64,000 nucleotides of DNA, from positions 141,376,062 through 141,440,061 of the forward strand of contig NC_133123.1 of the NCBI RefSeq assembly GCF_033568475.1, given 5' to 3'. The position numbers and the translations under genes were made by a program. A model generated the notes under the pieces. That model searched no databases. It was given only the letters and a program-made list of their open reading frames with translations, and was not told the DNA's origin. Positions 53,001 through 64,000 of the stretch are shown one piece after another (the stretch's first letter is position 1; each line of letters begins with the position of its first letter). This DNA comes from Henckelia pumila. Taxonomy: Eukaryota > Streptophyta > Magnoliopsida > Lamiales > Gesneriaceae.

Positions 53001-55411
53001 TACGAGGAGGCAAATTTCTCGGTTATATGGTGTCAGAACGAGGAATAGAGGCCAACCCTGAAAAAATCAAAGCTATTTTAAACATGAATCCTCCGAAGAG
53101 TGTAAAAGGCATCCAAGAATTGACAGGACGTTTGGCCGCCCTCAACCGATTTATCTCAAGATCTGCAGACAAGGGTTTACCATTTTTCAAAATGTTGAGG
53201 AGTGGGAAAGGTTTTCAATGGACAGAAGAGTGTCAGCAAGCATTTGACGAGTTGAAAGTACATCTGACCTCTCCGCCGTTGTTGGTGAAACCAAACGAAG
53301 GTGACACCCTGTTAATTTATCTGGCAATATCTGCGGAGGCGGTAAGTGCAGTATTGGTCTCTGAAGTAGGACGTGAGCACAAGCCAGTTTATTATATCAG
53401 TCGAACTTTACACGGAGCAGAATTAAGATATACAAAGATCGAGAAACTGGCACTGGCTTTGGTAATTGCAGCAAGAAAATTACGTCCTTACTTTCACTCT
53501 CATCCAATAATTGTACTCACCAATCATCCTCTCAAACAAATTATCTCAAGTCCTGAAGCATCAGGAAGAATGGTTAAGTGGGCTGTTGAACTGAGCCAAT
53601 ATGGAATTGAATATCGCCCGCGTCCAGCGATTAAAGCGCAAATTCTGGCTGATTTTCTAGTAGAAATGACAGTAACTCAAGAAGAGAGTTCCACCCAAAC
53701 ATGGATGGTTTATGTCGACGGGTCATCAACCTCTACGGGAAGCGGTGCAGGTATAGTTGTGGAGAGCCCACAGGGAGATAAATTTCAATATGCCGTCAAA
53801 TTTCTATTCCCTGCAACGAATAATGAGGCAGAATATGAAGCTTTCATCATGGGAATTAAATTGGCCCTGTCAGTCGGAGCAAGAAGACTGACGATACACA
53901 GTGACTCCCAACTTATCGTCAGTCAAGTTAATGGAAATTATGAAGCAAAGGAAGATAAAATGTTTGCATACCTCACTCAAGTAAACGAGCTTCTCTCGCG
54001 TTTAGACGGCTATGATATAAAGCAGATACCTAGAGGGGAAAATGAGTCAGCAGACCGCCTTGCCAAGTTAGCAAGCTCCTTGGCCAACATTGATAATAGG
54101 AAAATTACATTCCTAACTTATGGCAAGGAAGAAACTGATGGAAGTGATGTTACAGTCTTCTGTGCTGACAGCAAAGAGCCTAGTTGGAAAGATGAAATAA
54201 TCGACTATTTAAAGCAAGAGAAACTACCTGCTAACCAAGTCGAAGCTCGAAAACTTAGAGTGAGAGCTGCTCGGTTCACGATCATTGACGGAGAACTGTA
54301 CAAAAGAGGTTTCTCTTCACCTTACCTAAAGTGTCTAACACCAGCTAAGGGAAACTATGTGCTCCGTGAAATTCATGAAGGAATATGTGGAAATCATTTA
54401 GCTGGCAGAGCTCTCGCGGGGAAAGCATTGCGCCAAGGGTACTTTTGGCCAACGATGAAGCAAGATGCTATGGAGTTAGCAAAACATTGTCATGCATGTC
54501 AAGAGCATGCTAACTTCCATCACCAGCCGGCTACAACCTTACAGCCCCTGGAAAGTCCTCTACCTTTTGTTCAATGGGGAATGGATTTGGTAGGTCCTTT
54601 TCCTCCTGCTACCGGACAAAGAAAATTTCTGATAGTAGCTGTGGATTATTTCACCAAATGGGTCGAAGCTGAACCATTGGCCAAAATATCCGAGAGAGAT
54701 GTAATCAATTTCTTATGGAAGAATATAATATGCAGATTTGGCATTCCTCAAACCTTGGTTTCAGATAATGGAACTCAATTCTCTGGAGCGAAGATAAAAG
54801 ACTGGTGCAGAGGACTCTCTATCAGGCAGTTCTTCACTTCTGTAGGGAATCCTCAAGCAAATGGGCAAACCGAGGTCACCAACCGGACCATTCTACAGCA
54901 CCTCAAAACACGCCTAGGCAATGCCAAAGGAAAATGGGTGGATGAGTTGCCAAGTGTTCTATGGGCATATCGAACCACTCCACGCTCTTCAACTGGAGAA
55001 TCTCCTTTCAACTTGGCCTACGGAGCGGAAGCTGTGGCTCCTGCCGAAATCGGAGAGCAATCATGGCGAGTGAAACAGTACACTCCATCTGGAAATGACC
55101 AAGCCCTCCGAATTTCATTGGACTTGGTGGATGAACTGAGAGATGGAGCTTCAACACGAGCCGAGAGATATCGAGCTTGTATGACTAAAGCATACAATGA
55201 CAGAGTCAAACCAAGATCTTTCCAAGTAGGAGATCTTGTATTGAGAAAATCTGACATCTTAAAGTCTGTGGGCAAGCTGGATCCGAAATGGGAAGGCCCC
55301 TACAAAGTAATTGAAATTGTGAAGATGGGAACATATCGCCTCAAACATTCAGATGGAAGAATACTTCCCAGGCCTTGGAACGTAGCCAACCTGAAGAAGT
55401 TTTATGCATAA
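50084..55411 (+). other. gag-pol region of the gypsy element
   Basis: A retroelement polyprotein region in the order gag, protease, reverse transcriptase, RNase H, second (archaeal-type) RNase H-like domain, integrase. Landmark motifs are given under the whole element. In the Tat lineage the second RNase H-like domain was acquired after the original one. The region appears whole. Base composition is more balanced (more G/C) than the surrounding foldback arms, as expected for a recent arrival. Confidence 0.92.
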
Positions 55412-56050
55412 ACTGCAACTCTCGTCAATAATAGGCTAAATTTATCTTTTTTAGCATATTTTCCTTATGTTTTCATATTACAATTTTGTGATACATTGTT
55501 CAACTAATTTGATTATTGTTTTTATATAAACAGATTACTTTGTCGAAAGCATATCATATCTCCTCTCCTATACTAACGCTTACTTACGACATAAACGTCA
55601 TAGACCCTAGCAATCATAAAAAATTTCCAACAGTAAGAGGCCTGGCCAGCCCCTTGGGACATTTGAACTTATGACGCTGTAAGAGGTCAGGACGACATAA
55701 TAACATTATAAGTCCCGGGATACCTCACCACGCACCAAGTGGGTTTAGGAATTCCCCATGAGACAAAATCTTGGGAGATTGATCCCCTCCCAAGTACTCC
55801 ATTGTTAAAGCGATAGTATTTTATTCATCAAACAAGTATGCAATAGCAACTTCAAAATGCAAAAGAGATATGATAATCGACAAATACTTACTTACTCAAA
55901 AAGAACAAAAAAAAAAAAAAAAGTCTATGACTTTTGACTCTGTCACAAAAAAATTTTTGCCCGAAAGTGGCAAGAAATAATAAAGCTAAACTGGTCCACG
56001 GCTCCAAAGAGTAGTCTCCATATAGCTCTGATACACACCGTCATTATTGG
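55412..56050. other. Non-coding spacer of the gypsy element
   Basis: Sequence between gag-pol and the antisense region, with an A-run near 55906-55922. No feature was recognised. Confidence 0.6.
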
Positions 56051-56059
56051 TTGTATAAG

Positions 56060-58160
56060 CTAAAAATTCGAACGCAAAGCTTCGATCATCTCCTCATCAC
56101 CCAGACCTCCCAGTAAATCTCCTAAGGGAGGATCCGAGTCATCGTCAACTCGGGCAATACTAGGCTCCGGAATTTGGGGGTGAATCATCATAATAATTTC
56201 CTCTGGAACTAGTTGAGTTTTCCGTAGTTCTTTGCGGCAATCCACTACAACTTCATCATGAATAACGATCGCCCGCTGAATCACTTCATCTCTAAAATCT
56301 GTGGACTCTCGGTAGCATTCAATTGCTTTTTCTCCGGTACTTCGCAAGAGATTCTTGCCTATTGATGAATTGAGAAAAGTCTCACCGGTCTCCGATTCAT
56401 GGGAATATTTTCCCCTAAGTAGCTCCATATCCTTGCACATGGCATCATACTTTTTGGATTTCTCTTCAAGCTCCTTTTGTGACTTGAGAAAATCATCTCG
56501 GGCCTTAGCACCTTCCTCGCCGAGTCTTTTGCACTCACCCCTTAATGACGCCAGCTCGTCATCAAATTTTCTCCCGGAATTTCGAGACCTCTCTTCTCGA
56601 AATTGAAAAGTTTGGGCAAGCGATAAAATCTGCAAAGACCCATAGATAAGGAGTATTGTTTACTACATAAAAATCATAACAAATATCAAACGTATAATAA
56701 TATACCTGGAAGGCAGACGAGGCAAGAGACCGAGTTAATACTTCGGTAGGCTGAGGCAGTAGATGCAACCTGTCATGATCTCCAATGAGATTAATTCCGG
56801 TTCTCCAACCAATCTCTGGATCCTTCAAATCCCAAAAAGAACCAGCATTATTCTTGTGATTCACACCCTCCAAGAACAAGTGACGACCCTCACGAGTATC
56901 GGGAGGAACTGTTCGTTCATCCTCACGTCTTCTTTTTGGATTTATTCTACCATTAGCATTCTCCCTAGTACGGGTATCACGGTCAGCATCATTTCTTCTA
57001 CCACCATTCCTTCGGTCACGAGTGTCAGTATTTTTAGATGGAGGACCAGGACAATTGACACGGTCGGATGGCCCGGGAGAATTCCTCCTCCTTAGAATCC
57101 CTTGGGAATTGTGATTACCTCGATCCATTGGTGACTCTTTTCTCGATGTTTTTGACGAAGTTTTCTCGTTTTTCTCTATGCAAGCGCGAACCTCCGCCAA
57201 ACTTAATTTGTCACCTACAAACAAACACAAAGAGAAGAGTGACAATGATCAGTAAATAAATTTAATAAATTTTAAATTACCACGAGTAGAAGAATCCAAA
57301 GAAGACGCAAAATACAGTCATCAAAATTCAATTTGAACAAAGCATTACCGGCAGGAATCAAACTTTTTGGGTCAACCAACTCCTGGAAGAGGCCTAAGGA
57401 ACGACATTTAAGTTGCAATTCACGGTGGATTTTGCTAAATATAATTTTCCTATGGCCCGGACTCCAAACTATGGGAACCTCCCAACCATAATCCCATACA
57501 TAAACAAAATTTTTTCTCCAATCATTTTTTGGAGATGGACAACGAGATAAAAACTTACAATCTCCCCGAGGTAGAAAATAAGTATAGGAACCCGGCATGG
57601 AGCGACGCACCGAGAAAAGCGCATAGAATAAGTCTGTAGTCGGGGACATTTTAATTTCACTCACTCTACGTAGGAAACACGTAAAGAGAAGAATCGCACT
57701 TGGTGTTAATTGACTTAAACTCACCCCGAGACTATCTACAATTTCTATCAAAAGGGCATGAGGAGGGAGCGAGAAACCAAAATTAAAGTACTCCAGATAT
57801 ACAGTAAAGTATCCCGGAGGCGGTTCATGGCAAGGATCTCCATTTTTGGGAATTTTAAGGATATTTCTAGAGGATAAGTCAAAATTTTTACTTGGACTTA
57901 AAATCTCCGACTCGTCCAGCAGACGCTCGCTCACTCCTCCCGAAGACTCTTCAGAACCACTATTATCGCAGGAATTCGGGTTACTATCAATTTTTAAACA
58001 AGGTGATCTCGTCATATCACGAGATACCACTGTTTTCAAATCACTCGAAGAATATAGACACTCATCAATTTCACTATCACCGCTAGACCCCACTGGCGAA
58101 AGGGAAAGAGTATCTCGGTTAGCAACTAACACCGAAAATACTTTACCCCGTGGAGGATGC
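56060..58160 (-). other. Antisense coding region of the gypsy element (plant gypsy-type putative transposase domain)
   Basis: Three coding blocks on the strand opposite to gag-pol, separated by short intron-like spacers: about 57290-58160, 56700-57220 and 56060-56640. The first contains PPHALLIEIVDSLGVSLSQL, TPSAILLFTCFLRRVSE and WGWEVPIVW-like text (YGWEVPIVWSPG), resembling the domain annotated as putative plant gypsy-type transposon protein (PF04195 type). The second is Arg/Asn/Pro-rich and disordered. The third is a Glu/Lys-rich coiled coil starting LSLAQTFQFREERSRNSG. Antisense genes in this position are known in Tat-lineage elements; their role is not established. Family match is by recall only. 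Confidence 0.72.
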
Positions 58161-58164
58161 CCTG

Positions 58165-59480
58165 CAATGATTTTTTAGAAAAAATATATATTTTACCAAA
58201 AAATAATATTAATTAAATAATAATAAAACAAATAATAGCATTAGATACATGGTAGTTGGTTATTAGATTCTGTGCATCGTGTATATATATGTATATGTAT
58301 AACTATCACAGATGGGTTCATCTTCTCCAACACCGTCCGCCGCCTCACCACCGGCCGCAGCTCCCTTCGGCGAGCCGTTGGTCGCTCAACACCATCATCT
58401 CCGACCGGCTGCTTGCCTCGCGTCGTCGCGCCACCCCGGTCTCCGGCAACCACCAGCAACTGAGCAGCCGTCGTCCTAGTCCCGTCGAGTCCAGATTTGG
58501 ATAGCTCGAAGGCTAGTCCATGGCTGGGACATCGACGATAGTCATTCACCGAGCCCAGATCTGGGCGTCTCCACGAGCAGTCGAGGAGGTCCCATGGCTG
58601 GCCCTTGGCTCCTCGGCATCACCATCGCATTACCATCGCACCATCCTCTCCAACCGGTCTGCGTCTCTGGACAAGCTTTTGATAGCTTGGTCCACGCTGA
58701 CATACGAAGAGCCCTCCATCGGAATGACCACCTCGCCGTCGGCCTCCTCAGTTCCCGTTCGAGTCCAGATTTGGACGCACCCACGAGCCGGGGATGCAAC
58801 TCCGTGGCTGTACTCGAGTTGCCGGAAACACCACGACGCCTTGAAGCTTCTAGGTCGCGCATCGTTGCTGGTTCAGCGGCGGAGTGGGGCGCCGACCACA
58901 GCTCACGGACAGGGATGGAATATTGATACACATATATACATATATTCGATATATACATACGCACAGAAAATCTTTTCAAAAAAAAAAAAAAAACAAAAGG
59001 GGATTTTAAGGCCAACACGTGAAGGCACACTGATGGTTACCTGCCATGTGGATTCTTTTTGTCCTTTGTTTCTTTTCAATTGAACGTGCCGAAGCGTGCT
59101 GCAATCACAAGTCAAAAAAAAAAAAATCGAATTGCGTTAGTAATTATGGTGAAACCATATCGCGGTGCTGAATTTATAATGACAGTAGTTGGTAGAGTTC
59201 TATTTGGTTTCTACTGTTAATATTCTAGCAGAATTTTAATTCTATCCAATTACCTGGGGATTATTATTATTCTACCAGAATTTTAATTCCACTACATCAC
59301 AGTCCTGATAGGATTTCTCCATCATGGTTTCTCCATCCCTGATCGGGCAGGTCGATGCCCGTAATTTTCGCAGTGGCAAAAAATATTCGTTCTCGGCAAT
59401 TAAATTTCTGACAATACTCCGATAAAAATTCCACTCTCGGACCTCTCCACACACGCGACATGCCCGAGAGTGGGGGGCCT
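58165..59480. other. Non-coding 3' part of the gypsy element
   Basis: GC-rich in 58310-58920 with repeated phrases such as GAGTCCAGATTTGGA (58490 and 58760), then A-runs near 58977-58994 and 59115-59127. Overlapping open frames here run in several phases at once and are an effect of GC-rich, repetitive sequence. Confidence 0.6.
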
Positions 59481-59481
59481 A

Positions 59482-59916
59482 TGATAGGTTACACCTAAAA
59501 ATTCAACTGGGCCTGAGCCCAATCATGAAGGTCCACTCCGAATATTTTTAAGGCCCAAGCTTATTTAAATATTATATATATTTAATTCAAGCAGGCCCTA
59601 AATTCTACAAAAGCCCATAAGAGGCTCAAGCCCACAAGGCTCTCCAAATATCTATAAATAGCTCAAGTCACCTCATTATTAAGGTACACACTTTCTTAAG
59701 CAATATATCGCTCTACTCTCGATTATTATTCCTTGAGTAATAACTGACTTGAGCGTCGGAGTGCCTTCGCCGGGAACCCTTCCGGCTCCTCTGATTTTGT
59801 TTTGTGACGTAGGAACAACCCACTGAAGATCTCCATCGAGAACATACAAGGACTTACTGATACTCCGGACTTTGCGGAAGCAACGTGTCACATACAAGTG
59901 ATTTTTGGCTACATCA
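59482..59916 (+). repeat. 3' LTR of the gypsy element
   Basis: An apparently identical copy of 49588-50022, preceded by the polypurine tract ending at 59477. Confidence 0.93.
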
Positions 59917-60839
59917 GCTTATTTAATTTAAATTTTTTGTTTGTGTGGTTAGCAACACTTAATTAAATTAAACTACGTGTTCATCCAAATTTACAGTTTT
60001 TCAAATCTTTTTCAAATAACTCTAATTAAAAAAATATTTTAATCATATTTATATAAAGATAAAATTATTACAATTTTACTAAAAAATACTTTCAAAATAA
60101 AATATTTTTGTTTCCAAACTAATTCGGCAAAATTATAGTCCAAATATTTATAAAAGGTAAAATTATTACAATTTTACTAAAAAAATTCAAAAATAAAATA
60201 TTTTTTCTCCCAAATTAATTCAACAAGATATATTTATTGTACTATAATTATTAATGAATGCCTTTGATATATTCAAGGAATAACAACAATTTTATTTTTG
60301 TTTGATTGCAATTATATACTTTTATAAAAAAATTATTTTTTGTCTTCTTAAAATATTTTTTTTGATGATTATTGATTCAAAAATTAAAACAAAAAAATGA
60401 AAGTTTTTTAGAAAAAATATATAAAATTTTGATAACAAAAATAATATATAATATAATATTTTTTATAAATTATATAATTAAAAAATGTTTTAAAAAAATA
60501 AAACATGGGGAACCGTGCCCCCAAATAAAAAACCCATTTAAGTTGGACAAAAATGATGCACAAAAGATAGATCCGTTACAAATAACAGAAAAGTTGACGG
60601 CGATGATGAATTTGGGATAATTTTCAAAACATTAGGGATATAAATGGCCCCGAAAAAACTTTAGGGATATTATCGGAACTCGGTTGAAACTAGAGGGATA
60701 TTTTAATGAATTATCCCGATTGATGTAGCTATGAATGTGTTGCGTGCTTGATTTAATGAATTTTTTTTTCTAACTGATTTGATTTATATTTAAATTTGAT
60801 TAGTATCGAAATTGTAAAAAGTAATAAAATATTGTATTA

Positions 60840-61245
60840 CCGAGATCACGAGGGTCAGATTGTCGTCGCTTTTGGTAAGAACATTAATAAACCCCAACAG
60901 TTGTATATGCTGAACTAGTTTCGATACGGGAGGGACTTCTGCTGGCGAAAGATCAAGGATTCAGGATCCAACAAGTCTCTTCCGACTCTATCTTGGCAAT
61001 GCGAGCAGTCAATTGTCCAGAGGAATTTTGCTACATATATTACATGTTTATTATGTCATTTTCGAGATGTAAGTGTCATCCACGTGTGTTGATCGGCGAA
61101 TGTGGTTGCTCATTCTATTGTGTATTTTGTTTTTCCTTCCCAAAGTCTTGCCGTTTGGGAGCATGGAAATTTTCCGGTTTGGTTGACAGATCTTGTAACT
61201 AAAGACATTATTTTGGATTAATAATATTTCAAGTTTTACCCGTCA
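60840..61245 (+). pseudogene. LINE-derived RNase H-like fragment
   Basis: The frame LLLAKDQGFRIQQVSSDSIL (about 60945-61000) has the conserved Asp of the RNase H-like domain at the end of plant LINE ORF2. A later phase reads ANVVAHSIVYF and VWEHGNFPVWLTDLVTKDI, the usual C-terminal end. The reading changes phase in between (around 61030-61080), so the copy is dead. An A-rich stretch near 61240-61255 may be the element's tail. Same class of relic as at 26565-27305 but not closely similar. Confidence 0.7.
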
Positions 61246-61259
61246 AAAAAAATATTATG

Positions 61260-63530
61260 ATATTATGAATGAGATAGGGTAAAGAACAGTCTTAGAAGCT
61301 TTCTCCTTTCCGACACACGTCAGCACCCAGATATCCGAATCCCGCACGTCGGATAGAAAAACGAGATCTTGATGGTTTTTTATGTTCAATTTTTTTGTTC
61401 AAAAAAACATTGTATTTTTAATTTTTTTTTAAAAAAAAAACCATTTAAAAACTTATATTTCTAAACGAAAAACCATTACCATTTAATTATAAAAACATAA
61501 TATTAAAATGTTAGGGATGATGCTTCAATGTTTTTTTCAGAAAAGATCAAAATTTTGTTTATGATTTTAAAATATACTTAAAAAAAACTATTTAAAAACT
61601 TGTATTTATTTAAAAAATTAAACCTTTAACTAGAATCGTATAATTACATAACAATGTTATTATATATGTTCATAATTAAATTTAATGATTATGAAACTAT
61701 AAGTATATATGCAATAACTAATATCAGAAAAATTTGTCATGAATTAATTAATATGTTGTTCGTGCACAACCTAATTTTACATCAAATATCGTGATTAGCG
61801 TATGAAAGTTTGTATCTCCATATTTTTGTCGATGAGATCATCAATTGTGCATCGGATAATTATTCATAAAATTTTTGATATACAAATCAATGACAAATTA
61901 TGAATTAGCAGATAAATCATGCCAAATAGATGAAGACCAAACTGCATATTTTATTATGTGTATTTGTTATAATTAAATAAATAAAAATATTAACTAATTA
62001 AATTATTAGTAATTGAAAAATATACGAAGAATTTAATGTCGTTTTGGGTTCTAATATTCAAAGTTATAAAAAGCGTGAAGTGCGTCGAAGTATCAGAGCC
62101 AAACTTAGAATTTTTAAAGCTTAAATGAGATTAATATGAGTCTAAGCGTAAAAAAAATGTTTTTAAATTTAAATTATGCTTTTAGTTATTTCGAACAAAG
62201 TAACGGAGTAAATGATGCATAAATATAATAAGTTCAAGTGTAATGCATTATTTTTTTTGAGATTCTAATTCAATTTTATCATTCGTTTCATCACTCGTGT
62301 CATCAAATACAAACTAAATTAACTAGTCTACTTATATTAGCTTTAATATCCCTTAATATGTAGTGCATTCTCATCATCGCTACACTTAACCATCAAAGAT
62401 TGTGCATTTACAATATTGCTAACATCTCTTACTAATAAAATCGCTAATTTGTGTTTTTTATTCGTCTTATTATTAATCAATTTTGGTTTTTAGAAAGTCA
62501 CATTTAAGTGTATTTATTTATTTTTAGTTGAGAAATGAGATTTTTGTTACAATTGGATCTCGAACTCGATATCTCGTTCCACATTTGGGACATTGGTACC
62601 AAATGGATCGAGTTCAACTTACCTTATGAGTATTACTCTAATCATAAATCTAATGTTTCATTATTTTTCACGTCAACAATATATCATTAATTACGCCCGT
62701 ATGCAGAGATCTGAATCATTAAATGCATAATTTGAGTATTAATCTTAATGTATAATCTCATTAACCAAATGATCAGCTACACGTCATCGGCACATTTGAG
62801 CGTACCGCGTATATAATAATATTTAATATGGTCAACTTATGTTTGACCTTTTTTTAATCGGTTTCGGTTGAAGTAAAGCGTTTTTTGGGAAGCTTCAAAC
62901 TAAAGCGCGATTAAGCAAAACTTAATCAAATTTTTAGAACTATTATTCAATCATAAAAAAATAAATAATTACGCGAAATACGTTTACAATTAATTTATGT
63001 TTTGGTTGAAGTCAATAATCTTTATCCCAATGTGTTAACAAAATTAATGATAAATATATTAATAATATTAATTCTAGTCGAGTTGGAAATCACACCGAGA
63101 ATAAGTTTTATTCTCGATCTCTCTCTCGATATTAATCGGGACGAGAAAAATTCCGAGAATTAGGGTTGAGATTTTATCAGGACGAAAAATGATATGAGAT
63201 TCATACTATCATTTGAATTGATCATATCTATATAGAAAGGTCACTCGTAATCTCAAAACTAGTGGAAGAGGCACACACAACATATAACACGTGAAAAAAT
63301 GTCATCTTTATTTATTTTGTAAAAACAATAGATTTTTTTAAAATATTTTATTCAATTTTTCGTGTGATAATTAATTTTAAAAAATAATAATTTTAGCACC
63401 ATTTTTTATAGATTATGTTTTTGTCAAACAACTAAGAGATGTTGCCACAAGCGGGAAGTACTTAAGAAGAAGACTCAAGAGATCCACTCTCTTAGAAGAG
63501 CTTCTCGCGAAAAGATTCTAACATTCCGAG
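61260..63530. other. Long AT-rich intergenic stretch
   Basis: No gene or bounded element recognised in 2.3 kb. Local GA/TC-rich sequence near 63080-63190 (GAGAATAAGTTTTATTCTCG, then CTCTCTCTCG and CGGGACGAGAAAAATTC) has small inverted repeats but no clear ends. Confidence 0.5.
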
Positions 63531-63755
63531 CATATAAAACTTCTTCATCAGGTAGATCAGCTGGTTAGAGCAAAGGACTGTCATCTGAGGCTGGATGAGC
63601 TTCCAAGAAATCAGCCAACGCTTGTCCTTTGCCTTGGCAACATCATGGACCATTTGGATAACCTTACTGATAACCTCTTGGTACTTTTCCTTGTTGAAGG
63701 GTTCGAGAGCAAATACTTGAGCGGTGTTCCATCTTTTTAAGTGATCATACCAAGG
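63505..63755 (-). pseudogene. Coding-like fragment of unknown identity
   Basis: The minus strand reads without a stop from about 63755 to about 63510, giving about 80 codons: LPWYDHLKRWNTAQVFALEP, FNKEKYQEVISKVIQMVHDV, AKAKDKRWLISWKLIQPQMT and so on. The composition looks like a real soluble, partly helical protein rather than chance in this AT-rich region. No start codon context or splice partners were found, so it is more likely a captured or decayed gene piece, or one exon of a gene mostly outside the window. I do not recognise the family. Confidence 0.4.
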
Positions 63756-63759
63756 TAAT

Positions 63760-64000
63760 TACTAAGAGGTATTCTTTTTTTTTATAATATAGTATAGCAT
63801 AGATAACGAGAGACATACCACAATTTTAAATATTGAAATAAAAAAATACCAGCCGAAAAAATGTAATATTTATATCATTTAAGTGTAATATTATAATGTA
63901 CATACATGTAAATGTTTTTTGATACATATTTTGTTTTTCATTTAATTAATTTTCATTTATTTTCAAGAATTACATGATATATTAAATACTCAAAAGTTTA
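63760..64000. other. AT-rich window edge with no recognised feature
   Basis: Nothing supported. Confidence 0.5.

Larger units (their letters stand above)
49588..59916 (+). mobile_element. Ty3/gypsy LTR retrotransposon, Tat/Ogre type, looks whole and very young
   Basis: A 10.3-kb element with 435-bp LTRs (49588-50022 and 59482-59916) that look identical by eye. Parts: primer site starting TGGCGCCGTC at about 50025; gag-pol region 50084-55411 with gag, a CCHC-like stretch near 51230-51280, protease (VDSGSSADIIF near 51705), reverse transcriptase (YIDDMLVKS near 52880), RNase H, a second RNase H-like domain (YVDGSSTSTGSGAGIVVESP, about 53705-54080) and integrase (zinc region about 54380-54520, core about 54570-54900); an antisense coding region 56060-58160; a GC-rich non-coding part; and a purine tract (GAGAGTGGGGGG) before the 3' LTR. 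RT before integrase is the gypsy order, and the second RNase H plus antisense gene mark the Tat lineage. No clear 5-bp target duplication was found. Confidence 0.93.
48016..60718. mobile_element. Mutator-like foldback element with long inverted arms, interrupted by a gypsy element
   Basis: The left end (48016) starts CGGGATAATTCATTAAAATA. The complement of the right end (60718) starts CGGGATAATTCATTAAAATA and continues in register through GGGGCCATTTATATCCCT, ATTTGTAACGGATCTATC and GGGGGCACGGTT to the AT-rich inner part. The right arm is about 760 bp (59958-60718); the left arm is longer (48016-49345) because it holds three tandem units of about 324 bp. Leaving out the gypsy insertion (49588-59916), the element is about 2.37 kb. 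No coding sequence remains, so it is non-autonomous. No clear 9-bp duplication is seen at its ends, so Mutator is the best guess from arm structure only. Confidence 0.78.

Noticed and set aside
58241-59115. Several overlapping frames on both strands in the GC-rich 3' part of the gypsy element
   Set aside because: Many phases are open at once because of high GC and internal repeats; none resembles a retroelement protein.
63548-63600. Sequence resembling the 5' half of a tRNA (TAGATCAGCTGGTTAGAGCA)
   Set aside because: No T-arm or closing acceptor strand follows, and it overlaps the minus-strand coding-like fragment, so the match to an A box is probably chance.

Overview
The window is nuclear DNA of a flowering plant, most likely a eudicot. 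It is AT-rich, the genes are split by short GT-AG introns, plant families are present (OVATE, PCBER/isoflavone reductase-like, cytosolic phosphoglucose isomerase), and much of the sequence is nested plant transposable elements. An asterid/Lamiales source is possible but is only an impression. All identifications come from reading the sequence; no search was run.

Layout. 1-12640 is repeat territory: a fossil caulimovirid (plant pararetrovirus) copy, apparently split by a Ty1/copia element lying on the minus strand (380-8447). The viral order runs end of the polymerase gene, [copia], transactivator, promoter, leader with tRNA-Met primer site, movement protein, coat protein. 13483-14835 is an intact four-exon PCBER-like reductase of 308 aa. 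14900-27360 is an intergenic TE graveyard. It holds two Mutator-type non-autonomous elements with 9-bp target duplications, one of them nested in a larger inverted-repeat element, two hAT-type MITEs with 8-bp duplications, a solo LTR with a 5-bp duplication, and a LINE RNase H remnant. It also holds a tRNA-like gene and a poorly resolved minus-strand transcription unit near 20 kb.

27397-47830 is the gene-rich core: tRNA-Glu(UUC); a complete 23-exon cytosolic phosphoglucose isomerase of 570 aa (+); dUTPase of 174 aa (-); a small single-membrane-span protein resembling DUF1195 (-); an intronless OVATE family protein of 319 aa (+); and a plant protein of 647 aa I do not recognise (-), with a KIRF motif and E2F-like promoter sites.

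48016-60718 is a Mutator-like foldback element with inverted arms of about 0.76 kb or more. A whole-looking Ty3/gypsy element of the Tat/Ogre type (49588-59916) sits inside it; its two 435-bp LTRs look identical. 60840-61240 is another LINE RNase H remnant. From there to 64000 the DNA is AT-rich apart from a coding-like fragment near 63.6 kb.

How the genes relate: there is no operon logic. PGI interconverts glucose-6-phosphate and fructose-6-phosphate in the cytosol. dUTPase keeps uracil out of DNA, and it and the unrecognised 647-aa gene both carry E2F-like promoter sites, which suggests S-phase expression. PGI and dUTPase converge tail to tail, and each has one GC-AG intron with the same junction.
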